Below are positions 1 through 4,502 of a DNA stretch of 7,648 nt, one piece after another (within the stretch, counting starts at the first letter, position 1; each line of letters begins with the position of its first letter). The stretch is from Bacteriovoracaceae bacterium (GTDB taxonomy: Bacteria > Bdellovibrionota > UBA1018): NCBI GenBank assembly GCA_023250755.1, contig JAHFAC010000083.1:1-7648 (forward strand). Reading direction: 5' to 3'. The notes beneath the pieces were generated by a model. The model had not been told where the DNA came from and made no database searches. It saw only the letters and a program-made list of their open reading frames with translations. The translations under genes and the position numbers were made by a program.

Positions 1-764
1 AATCGATCGTTGATCGTATTGTCTCTGAGATTCGTCCGGAGACTCGTCTCCTTTTGGTGAGTCATGTGGTCACGGGGACTGGGGTAGTGATCCCGATCCA
101 AGAATTGGCGCTTGAAACTCAAAAGCGAGGCGTTTTTTTAGTCGTAGATGGAGCTCATGCTCCAGGAGCGATTGACGTGGATTTTCGAACTTTTGAAGGG
201 ATTGATTTTTATGGAGGTAATCTCCATAAGTGGATCATGGGTCCAAAGGGCACTGGGTTTGGTTGGGTGCCGAAGAGGCATCAGTCCATCCTCCGTCCGA
301 TTCAAGCGGGATGGACGACTTTTGAGATTCCTCTCCCATTCGAAAAATTTGGGGATCGCCAGTTATTTACTGCCCGATACTTGCTTGCGAGTTGTGATAA
401 TTTTGCACCTTTTTTTGCTCTCCACGAGATTTTTGAATTTTGGAAGAAGCATGGGAAGAGTGCGATTTTTTGCCGACTTCGAGAACTTCAGCGGTGTGTG
501 GATGATGAGGTTACGCAGAGCTTGGGATGGTCGAGACTTTCTCCATCTCAACTCGAGATGAGAGGGCCGCTTCTGAGCTATGATCTACCAGACTCGCTGG
601 CAGAGATGGGATATTCACTTATGGAAAAGCTTTTGCGTGAGCACCGTCTTCAAATCATGGTGACTCCCGTGCAGGGACGTTTTAGGCTTCGCCTGTCGCC
701 CCATATTTACAATACCGAAGCAGAGATTCGCACTGCGGTTCAGGTGCTTAAGAGGCTGGCGTAG
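1..764 (+). CDS. PLP-dependent class V aminotransferase family protein (isopenicillin-N-epimerase/cysteine-desulfurase-like), 5' partial
   Basis: The reading frame is open from base 3 to the TAG at 762-764 (253 visible residues), so the gene begins left of the window; the TTG at 54 is an internal codon, not the start. The fold-type I class V signature is clear. SHVVTGTGVVIP lies near visible residues 20-31. VVDGAHAPG follows at about 47-55, where Asp49 should pair with the pyridine nitrogen of PLP. Next comes GNLHKWIMGPKGTGF (about 72-86), in which Lys76 (bases 228-230) is the expected Schiff-base lysine. The C-terminal small domain ends with RLRLSPHIYNTEAEI, typical of isopenicillin N epimerase-like enzymes, whose Arg binds a substrate carboxylate. 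Family membership is firm. The substrate cannot be told: epimerase, desulfurase, C-S lyase (EgtE-like) and aminotransferase all share these motifs. The large domain's first part is missing. It converges on the secreted-protein gene at 872-1336, 107 bases away, and no classical terminator is visible between them. Confidence 0.93.
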   Translation, partial: SIVDRIVSEIRPETRLLLVSHVVTGTGVVIPIQELALETQKRGVFLVVDGAHAPGAIDVDFRTFEGIDFYGGNLHKWIMGPKGTGFGWVPKRHQSILRPIQAGWTTFEIPLPFEKFGDRQLFTARYLLASCDNFAPFFALHEIFEFWKKHGKSAIFCRLRELQRCVDDEVTQSLGWSRLSPSQLEMRGPLLSYDLPDSLAEMGYSLMEKLLREHRLQIMVTPVQGRFRLRLSPHIYNTEAEIRTAVQVLKRLA

Positions 765-826
765 TGCTTGCCTCTGAAATTCACAAACCATAAAATAACC
801 GGCAATGAATCGAAAAATGGCGAATT

Positions 827-846
827 CAAGTACTCCCCAAGTACTC
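827..846. repeat. 9-base direct repeat forming a short hairpin in the convergent spacer
   Basis: CAAGTACTC occurs at 827-835 and again at 838-846, two bases apart. Because AGTACT is itself palindromic, the two copies can also pair as a 6-bp stem (829-834 with 840-845) around a 5-base loop. It lies between two convergent genes (stops at 764 and 872). Neither strand has a U-run after the stem, so it is not a standard intrinsic terminator. The rest of 765-871 shows nothing else recognisable. Confidence 0.4.
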
Positions 847-871
847 TATCGAAAGCTAAACTAACAAAGAA

Positions 872-1336
872 TTATTTACAAACCACATCAGAGTCAGCGA
901 TGAACGCCACGGCATGGGTTGTGCCAGCTTCAAAAATGACGCCGCCAGCGTTGTCTCCAGGGTAATACAACACTTGCGTAAAATGCTTTGATCGAACTCG
1001 AAAATCACTGACAGAAAGATTCTCGGAGTCACTGCTCTGCCGTAGATATTCAACGGCTTCTTGTGTATTTGAAATTTTTGCTTCTTCTTGGCCATCAAAC
1101 TGATGTAACTGAGAGGACTGAAGTTTTGCCGCGATGATTAATTGCTGCTTCACGAGTGTATCAAGCCCTCGGATCTTACTTGGACTTGCTTTTGTGAGAT
1201 TGATGTTTTGACCCACCTCCACCCAAGAGCCCTCGTGATAGCCATCTGTTAGGCCACATTCAGATCCGAACCGCGCTCCTCCCGCTTGTGCAGAGAGTGA
1301 AGTCACCAGGGTCATCGCAATAAAAATATTTTTCAT
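872..1336 (-). CDS. Small secreted protein of unknown function
   Basis: A 154-residue protein I do not recognise. The start is the ATG at 1336-1334. It has GGAGG at 1346-1342, five bases upstream; a longer reading from the TTG at 1348 would begin inside the region of that ribosome binding site. Residues 1-18 are a standard Sec signal peptide: MKN, then a hydrophobic core, then AQA before Gly19, giving signal peptidase I cleavage after Ala18. The mature part is about 136 residues, mostly polar and without membrane segments. It has two cysteines only, Cys27 near the new N-terminus and Cys153 next to the end, which could join both termini by a disulfide in the periplasm. The C-terminal part (about 117-154) reads like a beta sheet: VLYYPGDNAGGVIFEAG, then HAVAFIADSDVVC. 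It stands alone behind a 187-base spacer with palindromes, so it probably has its own promoter. Function is unknown; periplasmic or secreted location is well supported. Confidence 0.85.
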   Translation of the reverse strand: MKNIFIAMTLVTSLSAQAGGARFGSECGLTDGYHEGSWVEVGQNINLTKASPSKIRGLDTLVKQQLIIAAKLQSSQLHQFDGQEEAKISNTQEAVEYLRQSSDSENLSVSDFRVRSKHFTQVLYYPGDNAGGVIFEAGTTHAVAFIADSDVVCK

Positions 1337-1369
1337 AAAAACCTCCAATTTTAAGAGACATTTTTTGTT

Positions 1370-1385
1370 TATAGGAAGTCCTATA
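1370..1385. promoter_or_regulatory. Operator-like 7-2-7 inverted repeat upstream of the secreted-protein gene
   Basis: TATAGGA, two bases (AG), then TCCTATA form a perfect 16-base dyad. Its near edge is 33 bases upstream of the ATG of the minus-strand gene at 1336, in the position of a 5' leader or promoter. The short spacer disfavours an RNA hairpin and favours a binding site for a dimeric regulator. TATAGG/TATAAA-like hexamers here could also serve as -10 elements. No regulator gene is adjacent. Assignment as an operator is inference. Confidence 0.35.
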
Positions 1386-1425
1386 CAGGTTGGATGAGAT
1401 GGTGTGTTAATGCATAATAATTAAT

Positions 1426-1437
1426 TTATTATAATAA
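1426..1437. promoter_or_regulatory. AT-rich palindrome with TATAAT on both strands (possible -10 region)
   Basis: TTATTATAATAA is a perfect 12-base palindrome, so an exact TATAAT hexamer is present in both directions (1430-1435). It sits in a roughly 50-base AT-rich tract (about 1408-1460). On the minus strand it could be the -10 of the 872-1336 gene, but no good TTGACA-like hexamer is present 16-18 bases upstream of it (I read GACTCT there). The match may reflect base composition alone. Confidence 0.3.
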
Positions 1438-1489
1438 AAATGAATGATAATCAGAGTCTGATAGAAGTTGACTCATATGAACTGTTTTT

Positions 1490-1509
1490 AACTCGGCACG
1501 TGCCGAGTT
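1490..1509. repeat. Perfect 20-base palindrome downstream of the glutaredoxin gene
   Basis: AACTCGGCACGTGCCGAGTT is fully self-complementary, centred on CACGTG. It begins 14 bases after the grxD stop on the minus strand. As RNA it would give an 8-bp stem with an ACGT loop. The flanks argue against a simple terminator: on the minus strand it is followed by AAAAACAG rather than a U-run, while five T's precede it on the + strand. It could be a Rho-type or processing hairpin ending the bolA-grxD transcript, or a protein-binding site for the next minus-strand gene. The dyad is certain; its role is open. Confidence 0.6.
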
Positions 1510-1523
1510 GCCCATCGATGCGC

Positions 1524-1850
1524 TTAGGTATGAGTAGTTTTTTTTAGAAGCTCTTGCAACTCTCCTCGTTCATACATTTCAGAAATGATGTCTGATCCGC
1601 CGATAAATTTGCCATGAATGAAAATCTGCGGCACCGTCGGCCACTGCGTGAATTCCTCAAGCGCTTCCCAAAGGGGATCATCTGATAGCACGTCTACTGC
1701 GGCAAAATCCGTAACCCCGGCAGCTCTTAACACCTTGACGGCTCGGGCGGAGAATCCACAATGAGGAAAATGTGGTGTGCCCTTCATGAAGATAACAACG
1801 GGCTTGGATTTAACAGTTTCTTCTACTTTTGAAATCAGTGGATGGGTCAT
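1524..1850 (-). CDS. grxD: Monothiol glutaredoxin, CGFS type (Grx4/GrxD family)
   Basis: A full-length 108-residue single-domain monothiol glutaredoxin; family members are usually 105-115 residues. CGFS monothiol glutaredoxins bind and hand on [2Fe-2S] clusters, using glutathione as ligand, in the cytoplasm. All key elements are present. VVIFMKGTP (18-26) includes Lys23 for glutathione. The active-site CGFS is at 31-34 with Cys31 as cluster ligand. WPTVPQIFI (70-78) has cis-Pro74, and GGSD (84-87) binds glutathione. The residues just before CGFS read FPHCGFS, a mild variant. Start ATG is at 1850, with AGGAG (1866-1862) 11 bases upstream, slightly long. That ribosome binding site overlaps the TAG stop of the upstream bolA gene, and the gap is only 14 bases, so translation is probably coupled. 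The codons near the end contain an A8 run but the frame is intact. Confidence 0.96.
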   Translation of the reverse strand: MTHPLISKVEETVKSKPVVIFMKGTPHFPHCGFSARAVKVLRAAGVTDFAAVDVLSDDPLWEALEEFTQWPTVPQIFIHGKFIGGSDIISEMYERGELQELLKKTTHT

Positions 1851-1864
1851 AGTCAGCGGGACTC

Positions 1865-2110
1865 CTATAGTTTAGCGAATTGATCGGGCGTATAAGTTTT
1901 AAGGCTGAGGGCGTGAACTTCGTCTGACTTGATCTCTGTCTGCAGGATCTGGAAAATGAGGCGGTGCTGTTCCACAGGGGTGAGGTCTGCAAAAGCGGGA
2001 GAGACGACGACCGCCTGAAAGTGATTCTGAGTACCCGTGAGATCGGTGATTTGGGCTTTCGTTCCTGCTGCCAGCGATTCAATTCGAATTTTGAGTTGCT
2101 CTACGGTCAT
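1865..2110 (-). CDS. bolA: BolA/IbaG family protein
   Basis: An 81-residue BolA-domain protein, close in size to IbaG. BolA proteins form [2Fe-2S]-bridged heterodimers with CGFS monothiol glutaredoxins, which matches the gene next door. Visible family marks are NHFQAVVVSPAF (29-40), the QHRLIF stretch (48-53) corresponding to the RHR/Y region, and VHALSLKTYTP (65-75), where His66 is the expected cluster ligand. The ATG at 2110 is chosen because GAGGAG (2123-2118) sits seven bases ahead of it and the BolA domain begins here. A longer frame to a GTG at 2179 would add 23 residues with no family resemblance and no ribosome binding site. It is the first gene of a two-gene minus-strand unit with grxD. 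In other bacteria such pairs act in iron-sulfur trafficking or stress responses; which of these applies here is not visible. Confidence 0.92.
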   Translation of the reverse strand: MTVEQLKIRIESLAAGTKAQITDLTGTQNHFQAVVVSPAFADLTPVEQHRLIFQILQTEIKSDEVHALSLKTYTPDQFAKL

Positions 2111-2117
2111 TACGGGT

Positions 2118-2123
2118 CTCCTC
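2118..2123 (-). promoter_or_regulatory. Ribosome binding site that fixes the bolA start
   Basis: GAGGAG on the minus strand, seven bases before the ATG at 2110. The alternative GTG at 2179 has nothing comparable, so this site decides the shorter 81-residue product. Confidence 0.7.
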
Positions 2124-2138
2124 TGAAAGAGCACCCTT

Positions 2139-2144
2139 ATCATA
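2139..2144 (-). promoter_or_regulatory. Possible -10 element of the bolA-grxD unit
   Basis: TATGAT (five of six to TATAAT) on the minus strand, about 29 bases upstream of the bolA ATG, would give a leader of roughly 20 bases. The -35 region is poor (TTGGGG, at 19-base spacing), so a factor-dependent promoter or a chance match is possible. If real, transcription starts downstream of the GTG at 2179, which supports the short start. Confidence 0.3.
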
Positions 2145-2208
2145 CTTTGTAGGATTTGCTCGACCCCAAAATGACTCACGGGGTTACCATGAGGAGATTA
2201 CCGAAAAA

Positions 2209-2388
2209 GTGAAATTCAAGCCCTTAGCCCCCTACCCTAAGCAGGCGAATTTCTCTCTTTTGGTAATTGGCGGTTGTCGGATGGTGCCTAGGGATGCGAT
2301 GAGGTTAGAAACGTTATTTCCTTTGGAAGAATTTTATTGTCCACCGGAAAAGATTATTACTGCCGAAATTACGCCGTCAAAGATTTAG
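2209..2388 (+). CDS. Possible small protein of 59 residues, unrecognised
   Basis: A frame from GTG 2209 to TAG 2386-2388 encodes 59 residues beginning MKFKPLAPYPKQANFSLL and ending IITAEITPSKI. GAGGAGA (2191-2197) lies 11 bases upstream of the GTG, a long but possible spacing. The frame is actually open further left, past 2161 and across the start of bolA on the other strand, but contains no better start there. Codon third positions look ordinary and the protein has no signal peptide, no full membrane segment and no motif I know; it has two cysteines (VIGGCRM and EFYCPPEK). It could be a small gene, a remnant of a decayed gene, or chance in the divergent spacer between bolA and the envelope operon. 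Confidence 0.3.
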   Translation: MKFKPLAPYPKQANFSLLVIGGCRMVPRDAMRLETLFPLEEFYCPPEKIITAEITPSKI

Positions 2389-2541
2389 ACATCTGTGTCT
2401 CCGTTGACCTGATTATTTTTAAAAAAACAAGCTTCACCCAGTCTAAGCTCTCAAATTAATTGCATTTTATATTTGCTGGCCCCTGGCATATCCGCTGCAT
2501 TGATTGCATTTGTTGGCTGGCTGTTTTTTGGAGGAAATATC
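2389..2541 (+). other. Leader region of the envelope operon, no convincing promoter
   Basis: Together with the doubtful ORF at 2209-2388, this makes the 431-base divergent spacer 2111-2541. TTGACC at 2404-2409 resembles a -35, but no -10 follows at 16-18 bases. TATATT at 2468-2473 resembles a -10, but no matching -35 precedes it. Two similar TTGCATTT-containing stretches occur (about 2458-2480 and 2504-2520). Frame 1 is open from a TTG at 2473 and would read as hydrophobic, but lacks a ribosome binding site. No terminator or RNA gene was seen. Confidence 0.3.
2530..2535 (+). promoter_or_regulatory. Strong ribosome binding site for the first envelope-operon gene
   Basis: GGAGGA, six bases ahead of the ATG at 2542. 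It marks ATG 2542 as the true start of the lipoprotein gene, although the main frame lies one base out of register beyond the C-tract. The TTG at 2589, the first start in the long frame, has only the C-tract in front of it. Confidence 0.75.
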
Positions 2542-3533
2542 ATGTTAAAGTTTAAAAATTTAAAAAGTAGTACCCCCCCCACTTATTCTTGGTTGTTCTT
2601 TGTAGTCTATCTGCTGTCGCACTCATTCATTGCGGCAAGCCCATCTCACGAGGATCTAACCTGTCTGTTTCAGCCCCCGACGCGCAGAATATTATTAATT
2701 TACGAGTAAAAAAGACAGAAGAGGTGCGTAAGCAATTGGATTCGATCCAAGATGCATTGCGCCCCATTCAAACAGTATTGAAGGATATCGGTAGAGCATT
2801 GAATTTAGGTGTTCATATTGATGTTCAAGGACGGGCTGAAGAAAGATTGCAGGCGTTTATCGTCCAGCTCCAAAAACTTTTGAGAGATGCGACTGAGAAT
2901 TTGGTCCACTTTCAGGCCGATGGTTCCTGGGTTTTTGAAAGAGAAGTGGCCATTGCGATCAACGAAGAGGAGCCCGTTGCTGCAGAACAATCAGACGAGT
3001 CATTCGAGTCCAGGCCTGAGCAAGTTAAAAAAGAAGTAAAAAGAAAATATCTGCTCAAAGTTCAAGGCTATAGGGCGGATGGAAAAGATGAGTTATCGGT
3101 TACGGTGCATGATCTTGGGAACAGAACTGCTGAATTGATTGCCAAAGGGACTGTTGTTTCACCCCGTGAGATTGACTTTTCATTTTATCCTCACGCCATT
3201 GAGCGCCTATTAGAAAATAAAGTAATTTCAGTAGATTTATCAGAGCACCGTAATGTTCAGGCTAATGTTCTGGCTAATGTTCTGGGCGAGTGCGAGTTGC
3301 GCATCAGAAAAGCTGAGCAATCCATCCACTGCAAAGACCTGAAAATCAGGATCGATTCATTTATGGCAGAGATTAATTCACTTGATTTTTCACACGATAG
3401 CGATGGCATTGATCTGTCCGCTAGCGCAGTACTTAAGGATGCAAGCAAGACAGCGGTGGCCGAAGTTAAATTAGAAGGACATCCCAATCAAAAGACCAAG
3501 ATCGAGGCCAAGCTTCTTAAGAAAGCACCTTGA
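2542..3533 (+). CDS. Exported (probably lipid-anchored) coiled-coil protein, unknown function; frame interrupted at a C8 tract
   Basis: I do not recognise this family. The best start, ATG 2542 with GGAGGA, reads MLKFKNLKSSTPP and then runs out of frame: uncorrected, it stops at 2707-2709 after 55 residues. The long frame (stop 3531-3533) opens only after a TAG at 2568-2570. One extra C in the C8 run at 2573-2580, or a -1 slip there, joins them into a 330-residue protein. Its N-terminus then becomes a good signal sequence: basic KFKNLK, hydrophobic core at 15-29, and Cys31 in LIHC. His before Cys is unusual for a lipobox, so lipidation is likely rather than certain. Residues about 50-120 are helical and coiled-coil-like (KKTEEVRKQLDSIQDAL). 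A charged, Glu-rich linker follows at about 145-175, then a C-terminal domain rich in predicted strands with the NVQANVLANVLG repeat. Only 36 bases separate it from the next lipoprotein gene. The alternative, a 314-residue product from TTG 2589, lacks a ribosome binding site. Confidence 0.75.
2573..2580 (+). repeat. Homopolymer of eight C's at the frame break
   Basis: ACCCCCCCCACT lies 31 bases inside the gene, between the ribosome-binding-site-supported start and the long frame. In frame it is read ACC CCC CCC ACT. Nine C's would restore the 330-residue frame exactly. It also forms a perfect C CCC CCC slippery heptamer for a -1 shift. It is conspicuous in its AT-rich surroundings. Confidence 0.85.
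3251..3286 (+). repeat. Three tandem 12-base units inside the coiled-coil protein gene
   Basis: TAATGTTCAGGC, TAATGTTCTGGC and TAATGTTCTGGG lie head to tail (3251-3262, 3263-3274, 3275-3286). Being a multiple of three, they keep the frame and encode NVQA, NVLA, NVLG. The units are nearly identical at DNA level, which suggests recent slippage duplication and possible length variation between strains. Confidence 0.75.
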
Positions 3534-3569
3534 GTCGCAACCCTCCCAGGGTGAGTTGGAGAGCATCCT

Positions 3570-4502
3570 ATGAACAGCCAGCTGGTCATTTTAGCAAGCT
3601 TTGTGGTCAGCGCGGGTATTTTTGCGTGTGCAAGGCAAAAAGACACGGCGATTCCGGCTCATCCCGTTGCAGAGGCCTATGCCTTGATGGATCAGGGAGA
3701 AAATGCGAAGGCAATTCTGCTTTTAGAGAGGGAGATTCAGCAAGATCCCACTCAATCTGAAAGCAGGATTTTACTTGCCTCTGCTTACCTGGGCGAGGCG
3801 GGAATCAATGTCTACGGTCTTCATTCGTCTTTTCAGGATATTCTCTTCTCGCGACCGATGGCGGAGAGTTTTCAGAAAGAGGAGCAAGGTGCCCAACAGC
3901 GATTGATTGGAAAATCGGAGGTGCCTACTCAGGATGCTTCCCCGAAGAGATCTCCACTTGAGCTCCTCATTGACGACCTCGATCGATTCTTAAATATTTT
4001 GCGTGAACGAGTCGAATTTTTAACTCGTTTTCCGGATATCCCTCCCGCCAAGTGGCCCTTGCTTGATGAGTCGCTCTTTCTTCTGGATCCTGCGGGCGTA
4101 GGCAAGGATATCAGCCTTTATCGGATTTTTGTCAGATTGATTTATCTCAAGGCCTTTATCTCTCATCGCGTGATTCAGGATCAAAGCCTAGGAACTCGGG
4201 TTTGGCTTTGTCGTCTTGATTTTTATCGATTCAAAGAAGACTTGCATTGGTTATTGAAGAATTTAACCTTGGCAATAGAGGATTTCGGGCGAGCTTATCC
4301 CCAACGGGCGACGGGATTAGGCGAGATCGAGAGCTGGGTTCGCGTCATCTTGGAAAAACTAGAGCAGCAAGATCAGCAACACCATAAACAAGACGGTAAA
4401 ATGCTCAGTGCATTGCCAGAGACGGAATTTATTTTATTTCAAGATCGGCTGCGCCAAAAACTTCACTGCTCTGAACAAAGTAGTAAAGGAAATGAAGAGT
4501 GA
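3570..4502 (+). CDS. TPR-like repeat lipoprotein, unknown function
   Basis: A 310-residue protein with a clear lipoprotein signal: MNSQLVILASFVVSAGIFAC, where IFAC ends at Cys20. The +2 residue is Ala, so outer-membrane sorting is expected rather than inner-membrane retention. Residues about 34-75 form one and a half tetratricopeptide-like helices (AEAYALMDQGENAKAILLLE, then DPTQSESRILLASAYLGEAG), with the usual Ala/Tyr/Gly/Pro positions. This region may bind a partner. The remaining 230 residues look mostly helical and are unrecognised, with a Gln/His-rich stretch (EQQDQQHHKQDGK) near residue 270. The N-terminal part recalls lipoproteins that support outer-membrane channels or TRAP-associated TPR proteins, but I cannot assign it to one. 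The start is ATG 3570 with GGAG eight bases ahead. It lies 36 bases after the coiled-coil protein gene, and its TGA overlaps the GTG start of the barrel gene by four bases, so these are co-translated. Confidence 0.85.
   Translation: MNSQLVILASFVVSAGIFACARQKDTAIPAHPVAEAYALMDQGENAKAILLLEREIQQDPTQSESRILLASAYLGEAGINVYGLHSSFQDILFSRPMAESFQKEEQGAQQRLIGKSEVPTQDASPKRSPLELLIDDLDRFLNILRERVEFLTRFPDIPPAKWPLLDESLFLLDPAGVGKDISLYRIFVRLIYLKAFISHRVIQDQSLGTRVWLCRLDFYRFKEDLHWLLKNLTLAIEDFGRAYPQRATGLGEIESWVRVILEKLEQQDQQHHKQDGKMLSALPETEFILFQDRLRQKLHCSEQSSKGNEE

Noticed and set aside
54..764. TTG at 54 as the start of the aminotransferase-family protein
   Set aside because: The frame is open to base 3 and the upstream codons (VDRIVSEIRPETRLLLVSHV) fit the family; the gene is truncated by the window edge.
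768..965. 65-residue + strand ORF across the convergent spacer
   Set aside because: It has no ribosome binding site and runs antisense into the well-supported secreted-protein gene.
1490..1509. Palindrome as an ordinary intrinsic terminator of grxD
   Set aside because: The bases after it on the minus strand are AAAAACAG; the T-run is on the wrong side. Kept as a palindrome of open function.
1538..1545. T8 run at the end of grxD as a second slippage site
   Set aside because: On the coding strand it gives Lys-Lys codons in an intact frame five residues before the stop; slippage would change only the tail.
1810..2082. 90-residue minus-strand ORF overlapping bolA and grxD
   Set aside because: Out-of-frame shadow of two clear family members; Ser/Arg-rich composition typical of a spurious frame.
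1865..2179. 104-residue BolA starting at GTG 2179
   Set aside because: No ribosome binding site, the extra 23 residues lack BolA similarity, and GAGGAG sits correctly before ATG 2110.
2473..2541. Upstream in-frame extension of the lipoprotein gene from TTG 2473, reading as a hydrophobic segment
   Set aside because: It lacks a ribosome binding site and would place a second hydrophobic stretch before a start that already has a near-perfect one; probably chance in T-rich DNA.
3530..3760. 76-residue + strand ORF overlapping the TPR-like lipoprotein
   Set aside because: Shadow frame of the lipoprotein gene, Arg/Gly/Ser-rich, without a ribosome binding site.
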